Below are positions 1 to 10,318 of a stretch of 64,000 nt of DNA, piece after piece. The notes under the pieces were generated by a model. That model did not search any database. It worked only from the letters and a program-made list of their open reading frames with translations, and was not told the DNA's origin. A program made the position numbers and the translations under genes. The stretch lies in NCBI GenBank assembly GCA_963693315.1, contig OY856186.1, positions 286,828,930 through 286,892,929 of the forward strand, given 5' to 3'. The DNA comes from Diogma glabrata (lineage: Eukaryota > Arthropoda > Insecta > Diptera > Cylindrotomidae). Every line of letters begins with the position of its first letter. The first letter of the stretch is position 1.

Positions 1-301
1 GATTTGTTTATAACGATATATTTCTATCCGAAAAATATGTAGATTTTTTTTTTGCGGAATCTACATAAATTATTTGTGTAGAAACTCTTATTCGAAAAAC
101 GTATAGAAATTTTTCTTTGAAAACCATAGAAGAAATTAAAGAACGTGCCGAATTTCGCCGCGTATAAAAATCATAACTTCGTATTTTTATTCGTATTTGT
201 ATTCCACAAACTTTTAGTTATTTGCAGTTGATCCTGATATTTGTAATAAGGTGTACGTATATTTTAGTGTGATATAATTAAAAATATTTGTGAATTGCGA
301 A
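1..301. other. AT-rich DNA, no gene seen
   Basis: No open frame or repeat family member recognised. The last part (about 170-301) could be the 5' untranslated region of the tentative small gene that starts at 302, but no promoter element stands out. Confidence 0.3.
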
Positions 302-1310
302 ATGGTAAATATTTATAACTCATTATAACTTAATTATTTATTAAATAGCTCATTAATAAAAGTAATTTTGCAACTAGTTAATTTAATAACTATTTGATTG
401 TACTTATTTCTGTAGTTATTTTATTGAATTATTAATTTAATTAATTGCATATTTGTAATAAAAGTTTGAGTTTTTTAGGATATGGAAACTTCTGAAATGA
501 TGGAAGCCAGAACATCGGCATCTTTGTTATCAACCAATTTGAAAAAGGACCGTTATCAACCAATTTGAAAAGGTGCAGAGATCTCGGTGAGTTTAAAAAA
601 AATGTTGTTGGCAACTTTTTTTGCTTTTGTGCTTTTTTCACCAATACATGTAGATAGAAACAAAAATTATTTTCGTTAGAATATTAGCGTTTTCGGCTTG
701 CTATTTCATTTTTAGTTATAGTGAATTCTTTTCGACTGTACTGAACAAGTTCCAACACCGAATTATCGAATTTTGCATTCTTTTGGAATGCATTTCAATA
801 CAAAAAAGATAATTCGTTGTTGGAACTGTGCTGAAATTTTTTCGGTACAGTTGAAAAGAATTCACTATTAGTCTTGCTTTATTTGGTTATTTAGTTATTT
901 TGTGAAACATTGGTTTTCCGTATGGCATTGTCCCGTCTACAGTTATTCATTCTTTGTTTATTCACACTAACTTTTTAATTTTTATTTTAAATGACATTAA
1001 TATTAACTGTTTTTTAATTTTTCTTCATTCAATTCAATTTTCTTCAATTTTTCTTCACAATATTGTACTAACATGAACATTATTTGTTAACTGAAATTTG
1101 TAGTCTATTTACTATTTTCTTCTTCTCTTCTTCTTTTCTTCTATTTTCTTCTTCTAGTCTTCTATTTTCATCTATAATTTTCATATATGTATATTATTCT
1201 ATTTATTTTTATCATTTATATATCATGTACTTAAAATATATTATGAAATAAATTTTATATTTACAGAAATAAATCCTTCATCAATGAATCTTAGTCCTCA
1301 AACTTCTTAA
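302..1310 (+). CDS. Possible tiny three-exon gene, frame broken by a 26-bp duplication
   Basis: Tentative. An ATG at 302-304 is followed directly by a GTAAAT donor. A TTTTTTAG acceptor ends at 478 and the next exon, 479-586, starts GATATGGAAAC and ends at a good GTGAGT donor (587). A TTTACAG acceptor ends at 1266, and the third exon reaches TAA at 1308-1310, overlapping an AATAAA. The middle exon holds a 26-bp near-duplication: TTATCAACCAATTTGAAAA begins at 527 and again at 553. Read as it stands, the frame stops inside the second copy; with a single copy the three exons would stay in one frame to the final stop. The product would be only about 45 residues, rich in Met, Glu and Ser, and I do not recognise it. 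All signals are short, so chance is a real alternative. It may be a pseudogene or simply intergenic DNA. Confidence 0.25.
719..867. mobile_element. Hairpin MITE with TTA target duplication
   Basis: A 149-bp element whose ends are inverted: it starts TAGTGAATTCTTTTC and ends with the complement GAAAAGAATTCACTA. The match continues imperfectly for about 50 bp (GTTCCAACA and CGAATTATC occur in both arms). It is flanked on both sides by TTA (716-718 and 868-870). A 3-bp TWA duplication is the habit of PIF/Harbinger transposases, so a Harbinger-mobilised MITE is the likely class; that is inference. No coding capacity. Confidence 0.7.
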
Positions 1311-1321
1311 TAAAGCGATAA

Positions 1322-2800
1322 TTTTATATTATAAATTTTTTTATATTAAATGTTATAATTGTTATAATTTAACAGACCTGAATTTTCTAATTTTATTTAA
1401 TTTTCTAATTTTATTTTTTTATTAATTGTAATAAAGTGAAAAAAAATTAATAAATGAAAAAAAAAATAAGAAATAATATCTTTTATTTTTGGTTAATCAA
1501 TCCTTAATATTTAGATTTAGACTGGGTTCCAATTAGCTGTAAATTGTACTAAACTGCTAAATCTAAATTTAATTTTACAAAATTACCGAATTTAATTTAA
1601 ATTAATGTATAATCAAGTTGTCAGATATTGTTTAACGATATGAATTGCTTCACAGTTATTTAGAAACAGAATGTTGATTTAGTCAAATAAAATAGTTGAC
1701 TAAATTGATTTAGCGTGTTTAGTACAATTTAGCATCAATTGGAACGCAGTGTTACTTGTAGAAAATGTTCTAAAAAAACATTTGGAAATTGTTGCGGAAA
1801 TTTTCGAATAGAATTTGCAGAAACATTCGAAAAAAACGCAGGATTTAAAAAAAAAATTTAACTGTAGAAAATATTCTGGATATAACTATATAGAAATGAA
1901 CGTCGATATTGTCGAATAAAATCTATAGAAGTATAAGAAAATAACGCAAACTTTCATGAAGAATTATATGTAGAAAATGTTCTAGATAAAATAGTAGTAA
2001 ATGATGCAGAAAAATTTCCACAACACCGCAAGAAACTATAGATAATAAAAGAAATATAATCCTTACGAAATGTAGAACAATTTTAGCTACTTACCATAAG
2101 AAATTTTATTGGAATTCTACACAAATATCTGTAGGACGCTCTACATCTAAAGTCGAAGTAATTCCAAAAATTCTATAGATTTTTTTTAAAGATTTCTATA
2201 TTATCTGGTTGCTTGGGAAACATAAAGAAGAAATCGTATCGACTGTTTTTTAAAAAGAAGATGTAGATCTACAAGACGATCTTAAACGTATTTAAGATAT
2301 TTGGGCCCTGTTGAGAATCTCCTTAAGATAAGTAACCAGCAGCAAATCGGCCAACCAGCAAGCTTATTTGTGCGTCAATAGTATTCATGTATAAACATTT
2401 TAAACATAGTATGTATGTCAATAGTACATTCTTTTAACTGATAAGAACTCTGGTGTTGAGGGAGGCGTATGTTTACTATTTAACTTTACCATAATTTGAT
2501 ATGGTTAACTTGAAAACAAAATTTAGTACAAAGTAAAGTATAATGTGGTATTAATGGAACACACGTATATTGTTAAATCTATTCATGTTTTGGTTACTGT
2601 TATATCAGAAGAGTAATCTAATTTATCAGGATGAATTGAAATCTACTCGCAAAAAATTGTTTTAAAAGTGGCAATAATCCAATTGTCTAAATGCTGTAGC
2701 GAACAAGTGGTGCTAGATGGAACAAAGATTACTCTACTGTTAGAATCAGTTAGAAGATCATTTGGATTCCAAGAATCATTATCAATCATAAGCTAACTTT
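1322..2800. other. AT-rich intergenic DNA
   Basis: No open frame above noise on either strand. Short A/T homopolymers and a few loosely repeated phrases (tagaaaatgttct, gtagaaatt) are seen, but no boundary or terminal repeat could be fixed. Confidence 0.4.
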
Positions 2801-2809
2801 TAAAACTCC

Positions 2810-3330
2810 AATCCTGTTTTAATATTGTTCAACTTCTGGGACAAACGAGTTGTAAAACCGTCATCCATGCTATTGTTATATTCCCTTCCATAAACGAACA
2901 ATTTACTCATATCAACATTTTTGAAAGCTCGATAATAGAACGAACGATGAATGAGTACTTATTTTGTTATAAAATCGCTTGATCGCTTCCGCATTGCGGA
3001 ATAATAATAACAAAACGCGACATTTTTCGACTTAAATTTCTAGTGCTTTTTTCGTGCGATATATGTATGATCTGACATTTTCTTCAATATAATCTGATTC
3101 TGTCACCGTTTGTTCATCTTCAATTATCACCGGCAGATGTGTTTGGAATTATCTTAAAATTTTGTCATCAGACTACTACACGTTTGGAGCTTTTGATGGA
3201 CGCAAATTTTTGTATAGAGAAGATATGTGAAAAATAAGTAAAAATGTGATTATGCTTTTAGCAGAGCGATACGATTGAAAAGACCAATTTCGCTAGATAA
3301 CAGACCAACTGTATTTTATGACCTAGACAG
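2810..3330 (-). pseudogene. Decayed coding remnant, family unknown
   Basis: On the minus strand three short stretches read like protein but lie in different frames or are separated by stops. One is about 18 codons at 3265-3320 (contains LLSSEIGLFNRIALL). A second is about 38 codons ending near 3040 (contains IIEDEQTVTESDYIEENVR). A third is about 36 codons near 2805-2915, starting MSKLFVYGREYN. Their composition (acidic/polar runs, few AT-codon homopolymers) stands out from the surrounding DNA. The pieces occur in the order expected of one gene or transposon ORF read right to left, with frameshifts between. I do not recognise the family. A host pseudogene and an old transposase are both possible. 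Confidence 0.3.
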
Positions 3331-3973
3331 ACAACAATTCAAAATGCGTAATTTTAATATAAACGTTAAATTATTGTAAATAATCAACAAGTGTTTTTTT
3401 GTTAGTAATGTTGTTTCGCTAATAAAACAAATGATCTGTACACAGCGTAAATTTAAAATTTTAAATAACTTTTTCCTACTAGTTAAACTTTGCCTGTAAA
3501 GTTTTATTGCTTTAAAGATGTTTATCTAAATCTTTCAAACAAACAAAAAAGGGATAAGCAAGTTAAGGTTTTGTTTATTGAATTTATATGTTTTATTCAC
3601 AAAATATTACAAATAAATATCCTGCTCAAATTAATTTGGTACTTTTAGAAACATAAACAAAGCTCTTTGTGAAATTAACAGATTTAGATGTGAATAATTT
3701 TTAACAAATAAGAATAACTTAAATTTTGCATGATATAAAAACTTCAACAAGTATTAAGATTCATGACCTTCATCAACCACCCTTAAATTATTCTAAACAT
3801 TTGCAGATAATTTGTTATTGTAACACACATATTAATTAAAATTTACGTGAATATTATTAAAAGTATAAAAAATATCAACAAAATCAAATTAATTAAATCA
3901 CGTAGGGGTCACCAAAAACAACAATTTAAGAACTAAGTTATTTAATTTTTAAATAATACAAATAAAATATCAC

Positions 3974-4141
3974 CTGAAACAACTCCGGTTTAATTTGGTT
4001 TAATTTTGTTGATATATTAAACCTTAAAACACGAGTAAAATTAATTGGTAGTTTTATCGGCGCAATGATAGGATCACCTGGTTTTGGCAAACAGTTACCA
4101 AATATATTTGGAAAATTTTTACGCAAATAAAATTGCGCCAT
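3974..4141 (-). CDS. Candidate first coding exon of an unrecognised gene
   Basis: A 56-codon open frame starts at ATG 4141, with an in-frame TAA three codons upstream, so this is the only possible start. It reads MAQFYLRKNFPNIFGNCLPK and continues with a Pro/Ile-rich segment (GDPIIAPIKLP) and a basic/amphipathic tail ending KPELFQ. It ends in phase 0 at CAG followed by GTGATA, a usable though not ideal donor. Beyond that point the same frame runs into low-complexity AT codons, which supports a splice rather than read-through. No matching second exon could be fixed between 2.7 and 3.9 kb. The residue mix is unlike the AT-noise ORFs nearby. Function is unknown: no signal peptide, membrane segment or motif I can name. 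It may be a real exon or a relic. Confidence 0.4.
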
Positions 4142-4149
4142 CGACTTTT

Positions 4150-5210
4150 AATTTCACTGTTCACTTATGTATATTATTTTAGACACAACTTGTTTAGACA
4201 CAGTATTGAAATATTTATTAATTAACAGTGACTTTATTTCATTTGTCTTATAATATATTATTAAACCATAATTTTCAACGGTTAAATGATGACTGAAAAT
4301 ATATCTTTCAAAGTTAAGCTTATCTAGTATTTTTTTCTTTGATAATACAAACACGCAAAAATACAAGTAAAAATGAAAAAAAAACTAGAAGGTAAATCAT
4401 GATTTTCCTTTTAGAAAAAACAATTTTCTCCGTCTTGTATAAAGTTTTCGTAAATAAAAGGAAACCGAGATATTAAGAATGCTGTAAAACATTATACTTT
4501 TCTCTTTTATTTTCTTGTTAAAATCATAATTGTTGTGACAAAGCAAGTAAAAATTATTCAAAAATAAAAAATTTTATTGAAAAATAACGGATAAAGGATT
4601 AAAAGATTTAATGGTTATCGGATTACTTGTCAAATTGCTTGAAGTACATAATTTTGTGAACAAAATTAAACTGTTAAAAAAAACAAATAAAACGCTTTGG
4701 ACAATTATACACAAAGTTTTCTTCGTTTAATATAAAAAGGGACATTCATGCTCATGCACGTGCCTCTTGACAATGAACCAATGACATTAGTTTTTTTTAC
4801 AAAGAAACAATAATGTTTGAAAAATAAATCAAAGTGCATTTTCTTATAAAATATTGCTTGTTATATAACACGAAAACTTTGATTGACTTTTATTTTAAGA
4901 ACTTTTAAGAATTTTAATGTCGGTAATTGTATCATGGGAATATTAGAATATGAACATTTAATTTATAATTCAAATAAGTTTTTCAATTTTTTGTTTATTT
5001 TAAAATTAGGTTAAAATAATTACAATATTTCTGCAACTTTGTTATATTTTGAAAAGTTTGTTTACTTAATCAGCTTTGATTTCATATCAATTATAAGGTC
5101 TTTTTGTTTTTTCACTAGATAAATAATAATTATACATGATTAAATTTAAATAATGTCAAATATTGTTAAGCATAAACTAGTAATTAAAAAAAAATAAGTA
5201 TTTTATATAG
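4150..5210. other. AT-rich DNA, nothing recognised
   Basis: No supported gene, terminal repeat or tandem array. Small open frames are AT-codon noise. Confidence 0.4.
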
Positions 5211-5254
5211 GAGAAAACTCGATAAGACCGAACTTCAAGAGAATTGTAACAAAA

Positions 5255-5415
5255 ATTGAAACACGGAAGAATATCATGTCGAAAATATCACAGCGAAAAA
5301 CTCACACTATACGAAAATATCACATCAAAAAAATATCACATCTCGAAAATATCACATCCTTAAATCACACGCGAAAAAATATCACATCCTAAAATCACAC
5401 GCGAAAAATTATTAT
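5255..5415 (+). repeat. ~30-bp minisatellite, locus 1
   Basis: Degenerate tandem units of the form AAAATCACACGCGAAA then AAATATCACATCCT. The left-hand units are irregular (ATCATGTCGAAAATATCACAGCG) and match, in order, the left-hand units of the loci ending at 17978 and starting at 42736. The same unit recurs at 9195-9290, 17695-17978 and 42736-42988. Confidence 0.75.
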
Positions 5416-6192
5416 GGAAAAAATTTTATTGCAAAAAAAAACACAGAAATATTACAATTCTTGAGATTGCCGAACTGCGTACCTTCGATCTCTAATTTTG
5501 GAGATATCGCTACGGCAGAAAGAAAGCAAATATTTTTACAAATTACACTACCTAGTTTACAAATTTTGATCTTTTTTTGTCTCCCTGACTAAAACCCAAT
5601 TTTTCTTATGGACTTTGACCAGCTGAACACAAATTTTTTTAGGTTAACTCTTGGTTTTGAAATTTTCGCGATAAACCAATTTTTTCGGTGACAAAAAAGG
5701 AATTGCATATTTCACAAAACAAACAAATTTAATGTATTAATGAAACAAGTTCATAGTAAAGATGCTAACATTTTGAGTTATTTTTGTAAAAATCCATCAA
5801 GGATTCTGGAAGTGACATTTAAAAAATGTAGAAAAAAATAAAAAATTTACGTCTTTTAAAAATTTTTCCATATTCAACGCCATAAATTTTAAACAAACAA
5901 TAATTGTAAATTTAATTGTAATTTTAATTTCTTGGAGCCCATGATAAATTCAATTTCCTTTCTTCTAAGTTAAAAAAACACGAATTTCGGTGCAGGTTGC
6001 ACCAAGTTATTCAGGTTTTCCCAAAAAAGGAAAAAACTAAAAAAACTAAAAATTTGGGAAAAAAATTTTTTACAAGAATGATTTAAATTCTGCAACATAA
6101 TTGATTTATATATAAATTATTATACAAATTTTCGAAAGAAAACTACGAGCCATTTTGAGTTTTCCTTATTTCAACCGCGTTTATGTATTTTT

Positions 6193-6560
6193 AACTTCCC
6201 GATATGGGAAGTTATTGTTTTTGGGTCGATTTTCGAAATCGGAATTTTTATGATATCTTTACGTTTCATGACCTCCTGAAGCTGTTTAGACTATTTTTAG
6301 CTGGCAGTCTGTATGTGTGTGTGTGTGTGTATGTGTGTGTATATCGCTGTGTGGAGAATTTTTGCCCAAAGCTTTCTCAACAACGGATGTGTCGAAGTTA
6401 ACGAAATAGGTCGCAATCGATGTATCTTGTCGTAACTTAGAGCCCAGTTCTTTTCTAGCGAAATTAAATCATTTGTTTTTTAGTGGTTTCCAAAAAACTG
6501 AAAATCATCTCTTGCAAATATCATGAGATTAAATAATGCTATCAAGGTCATAAAGCTTCC
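6193..6560 (+). repeat. Repeat with TTAACTTCCCGATA hairpin and (TG)n core, copy 1
   Basis: Starts at TTAACTTCCCGATATGGGAA, a self-complementary tip. It runs through GGGTCGATTTTCGAAATC, a conserved GACCTCCTGAAGCTGTTTAG, a TGTG microsatellite (6313-6342), and the phrase CTTTCTCAACAACGGATG. A second copy begins 615 bp downstream. A repeat with this tip and a central TG or TCTG microsatellite is, from memory, common in arthropod genomes, but I know of no assigned class. Confidence 0.6.
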
Positions 6561-6807
6561 ATATTGTTTGTCCTTATGTCAGACATTTATAATGAGATTT
6601 ATATAAACAATTGCTGTCTCAGTTGTTGAGATTTTTAACAAAATGTGAAAAAACTACCAGTTATTTTCTTTATGCAAACGCATGATGAAAGGATGTAATT
6701 TTGGTATGTGAGCTCCAAACGCACTTGAATATCAAAAACCTGAGTTATTTTCTAAATTTGAGAAAAAGGTCAGAGGTTCTAGAGTAGATTGCTTGGTCTG
6801 TTTATTA

Positions 6808-7170
6808 ACTTCCCGATATAAGAAGTTATTGTTTTCGGGTCGATTTTCAAAATCGAAATTTTTATAATATCTTTACGTTTCAAGACCTCCTGAAGCTGTT
6901 TAGGCTATTTTTAGCTGCCAGTATGTATATGTGTGTGGGTATGTGCGTGTGTATCGTCGTATGTGGACAAACATTTGTCCAACGCTTTCTCAACAACGGA
7001 TGATCCGATTTCAACTTTAATGGTCACATTCGATATATCCTGGCGTAACTTACAGCCCAGTCCTTTTCTATTGAAATCAGTTTATTTATTTTTTAGTGTT
7101 TTCCAAAAAACAGAAAATCATATCTTGCAAATATCACGAGAATAAATAATGCTATCAAGACCATTTACCT
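6808..7170 (+). repeat. Repeat with TTAACTTCCCGATA hairpin and (TG)n core, copy 2
   Basis: Same order of landmarks as the copy at 6193: hairpin tip, GGGTCGATTTTCAAAATC, GACCTCCTGAAGCTGTTTAG, TG-rich core (6926-6955), CTTTCTCAACAACGGATG. It differs by scattered substitutions. The following ~200 bp also resemble each other (ATCAAG.CCATtt, TCAGACATTTATAATGA), so the tandem unit is about 615 bp. A third, very degenerate version may lie at 7520-7660 (CTTCACCTTTCAATACCTTCTG). Confidence 0.6.
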
Positions 7171-7539
7171 CCCATTTTGTTTGTCATCATATCAGACATT
7201 TATAATGACATTTGTATACACAATTGTTATCTTACTTTTTGAGTTTTTTAAGAAAATTTGAAAAATAGGTGTTATTTTCATTACGCAAACGCATGAGAAC
7301 TTGATGAAACTTTTGAATTAAAATGAGCTACAAACACATCCGTGTTTATTTGAATATGGAAAATATGCTATTTTGAATGAGCTATTTTCAAAATTTGGCA
7401 AAGGAGTCGGGGAGAATGTCTGTGGTTCGTTAAACAACTGTTTTTTTTAGACTTCACAAATTTGCTTTTGAGATGTCTTGTATATAGTGATCGCCGTTCA
7501 TCAAACAAATGCTGACCTTTTATCTTATCATAAGTTATG

Positions 7540-7970
7540 TTGTTGTGTTGGAGATCATTTTTGACATTGAGTATTTTAATGATAACTTCACCTTTCAATA
7601 CCTTCTGAATCAGTCTAGACAACTTATTTTAGTTTGCAGTTTGAGTGTTAGTATGTTATTAAATTTAAATATGATTACACACTGCACGTACACATTCAAA
7701 TTCTATTTAAAAAATTATTACAATTGATGTGTCGTATAATAAATAAATCTTAATTTTGCGTATTTAAGGCTTTAAAAACCCTCATTGAGCTAATATTTAC
7801 TTTTTGTTTTGTTTTATTTGTATTTATTGCAGTTAAATTATATTGTACAATTTTGTTTATATCTGGTACTTTAGTATACCTTATCCATGTAACTGGTTAG
7901 TTAGTAATCTTACGGGAAGTTCTTGGCGTGGCCCCTATGGTCACAGCCCCATCCCACTAGTTTCTTTTCT
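7540..7970 (+). repeat. Segment repeated in inverse orientation at 62137-62520
   Basis: From the phrase ACCTTCTGAATCAGTCTAGA to CCCCATCCCACTAG the sequence is matched by the reverse complement of 62137-62520. Landmarks present in both include AACCCTCATTGAGCTAATAT, the 18-mer CTTACGGGAAGTTCTTGG, and GCGTGGCCCCTATGG. The shared right edge (CACTAG) suggests an element terminus. No coding capacity was seen. Confidence 0.6.
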
Positions 7971-8072
7971 TTTTGTGCCACATCGTAAATAATATTTTAC
8001 ATGTTCAGTCGTTCTCTAACATCAGCTAAGAATTCTTTTAAAATAGTAAAGTATAAAGCTAAATCTATTTAA

Positions 8073-8311
8073 ATGGCTTTTCAAGAAGTTTCAAGTGTAA
8101 AAATAGTCCAAATTCATTTTGTTTTATTTGTGGAATTTGCATAACACATCCTGCTAATAAAATCACTCCATATATAAGAATTGCATATCTTCATTACTTT
8201 GGTATACAACTGAATGAAGATAAACCGTGGATGCCGAAAAAAAGCTATGCCAACTGCAACTTAACACATTCAAGATGGTACAATAGAGAAAATGTTCATT
8301 TAACGTTTTAA
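8073..8311 (+). pseudogene. Decayed Cys-rich ORF fragment (CxxC...YFG...DKxWxP type)
   Basis: ATG at 8073 (MAFQEVSSVK) is followed, after one frameshift near 8100, by a 60-codon open stretch. It contains NSFCFICGICITHPANK, then ITPYIRIAYLHYFGIQL, DKPWMPKKSYANCN, and a terminal RWYN before TAA. The pattern resembles, from memory, the N-terminal Cys-rich module (SFCFICG, YFG, DKSWAP, CxxC) of a repeat-encoded protein family seen in many invertebrate genomes; I know no function for it. This copy has the frameshift, has lost a Cys of the second pair, and ends early, so it is a pseudogene. It lies within the loop of the 5.5-9.0 kb foldback, which may be how it was carried. Confidence 0.4.
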
Positions 8312-9194
8312 TGTTGTGTTACGGCCAGGATTTGACCATAACTGGCCATTTTAACTCGAAAATCTGTATAACAACTCATACATGAATCAATTATGTTGCA
8401 GAATTTAGATTATTCTTAGTAACAATTTTTTTTCTCAAATTTTGAGTTTTGACTTTTTTTGGGAAAACCTGAATAACTTGGTGCAACCTGCACCAAATTC
8501 GTGTTTTTTACTTTAATAGAAAGGATGTTGAATCAACTGTAGGCTCCAAGAAATTAAAAAATTTGCAGTCAATGTTTGTAAAAATTTATGGCGTTGAATA
8601 TAGAAAATTTTTAAAAAACATAAATTTTTGATTTTTTTTCAACTTTTTTCGAGTATAACTTCCAGAATCCTTGATTGATTTTTTCAAAAAACAGTTCAAA
8701 ACATTTGTTAGTATCTTTACTATGCACTTTTTTCATTAATATATTAAATTTGTTTGTTTTGTAAAATATGCGATCCGAAAACCGGAATAACCTTTTTGTT
8801 CACCGAAAAAATTGGTTTTTTGCGAATATCTCAAAAACAAGAGCTAACCTAAAAAAATGAATATGATATTCGTGTTCAGAAGGTCAAAATCTATAGGAAC
8901 AGTTGAATTTTATTTAGGGAGAGTTTTCTTGTAAACTAGTGTTACAGTCGTGATCTAAGAATCGAAATGTTAAGAAGCATTGCTCAAGTATGGTAGATAT
9001 AAGAAATCAAAATAATTGTGAAATTTGGGAATCATTTGTTTGAAGGGCTATGACGTGAAATCGTTGAAAACGTATTTACTAAGTCAAATACGGTTTCATA
9101 TGAAAAATTGTATCTCAATGGTCGTTACAATTGTTAGCATAGAATTCTTTAAAATTTATATATTATATTCCGACATTGTGTTTTTTACAATAAA

Positions 9195-9290
9195 ACGTTT
9201 TCCATGATATGTTTTCGCTTGTGATTTTAGGATGTGATATTTTTACGCCTGTGATTTTAGGATGCGCTATTTTTTCGCGTGTGATTTTAA
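9195..9290 (-). repeat. ~30-bp minisatellite, locus 2
   Basis: Three units of GTGATTTTAGGATGTGATATTTTT, the reverse orientation of the array at 5255. The inverted-repeat element that follows at 9291 interrupts the last unit, and the array resumes in the same orientation at 17695. Confidence 0.75.
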
Positions 9291-9567
9291 GGCTAGTCTC
9301 CACTGCACGAATATAAAAAACCAACGTTTGCTAGTTTGGTTACTAACGTTTGCTAACAATCTGTCTCCACCAACCAAACATTTTCTAAAAACAAATGTTT
9401 GCTAACATTTGTTGAAGTGCCGAAAATTTTACAATAAAAACTTTGACAGCTTTTATTTGCCAAAAAAATTGATAAAATTCATTAATAAAACCAATTATTA
9501 CACAATTTTATAACATTTTATCAATGACAAGATAATAATTAATGATCAAAACAGATAATTATCAATG
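9291..9567 (-). mobile_element. Left half of a split inverted-repeat element (AAGGCTAGTCTCCACTG family)
   Basis: Begins AAGGCTAGTCTCCACTGCAC and matches the reverse complement of the right end of the intact relative at 42989-43501, including AACAAATGTTTG, GTTGAAGTGCCGAAAATTTT and CAATAAAAACTTTGACAG. The match fades where the LTR element is inserted (TSD ACAG at 9568-9571). The other half resumes at 17380. Confidence 0.65.
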
Positions 9568-9571
9568 ACAG

Positions 9572-10318
9572 TGTTATATCCTTTTATCTAGGATATAAAT
9601 ATATCACAACTGTTATGACCCTTTTGTCTAGGATTATTAATTACAACACCAACACTGTATTTTTTAAAACCTTTAATTAACTTATGTTCCTTTTTTTTCT
9701 TACAGTAATAATACCCTTTGATATTAATAATAATTTTATATTGTTAAATTCTTATCCTTGTGATAACTGTGTGTGTTAGATTTATTTAATTTAAAACACT
9801 TTAATTTAGAAATTCAAGTTCACCCCTTGAAATCTTTTAATAATTTTTCTTTGTTACACAACTCTTCTTTTCAATTTAAACTTTGCTAAAACATTTACGC
9901 TACTTTAATTTCCTGACTAATTAATTTAAACATTAACTAACTCACTGATTAACTGTCTTCTTTTGTTCACTGCCAAAATACTACTCTTCTTTTAATATAA
10001 CTAATAATTCAATCAAATTAATTATTATTTGGAGGGGAATGTTGTAAACCGTTTATTTTCCGTTATAATAAAAAAAACCAACCAATTAAAATTTATAAAA
10101 ACAATTAAACATAAATGACCTAATTTAGAGGATTTCCCAATACAAAAATAAGTTCGTTCACACAATTTTTATATTTATTTTTTAAATATAAAAATTATGC
10201 GAATCTGCACTTTTTACTTTAAATATTTTGCATTGTGAAATCAGACAAATTTTAGTTAAGCCAAATTAAGTTTCGAAATATTACTTTAAATTTAATTCGT
10301 TTCAAAAGGTTTACAACA
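9572..10318 (-). repeat. Left LTR of the Gag-only element
   Basis: 747 bp, TGTTATATCC...GGTTTACAACA. From 10042 it also contains an internal TGTTGTAAACC just after the purine tract GGAGGGGAA; this is the exact inverse of the LTR's right end, so a 277-bp TG...CA unit is nested at its right side. Confidence 0.75.

Larger units (their letters stand above)
5545..8965. mobile_element. Large imperfect foldback, arms 5545-6070 and 8440-8965
   Basis: The sequence from about 5545 to 6070 reappears as its reverse complement at 8440-8965. Matching landmarks include the tract around GCAGGTTGCACCAAGTTATT (left 5993-6012; complement in the right arm near 8480), the tract AAACAAACAAATTTAAT, and GGATTCTGGAAGT. 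The arms differ by many substitutions and small indels, so the structure is old. The loop holds two ~370-bp repeats with a (TG)n core, a segment also found inverted at 62.1-62.5 kb, and a decayed Cys-rich ORF. Minisatellites in opposite orientation lie just outside both arms. The layout suggests a foldback-type transposon, but no transposase or target duplication was found. Confidence 0.55.
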
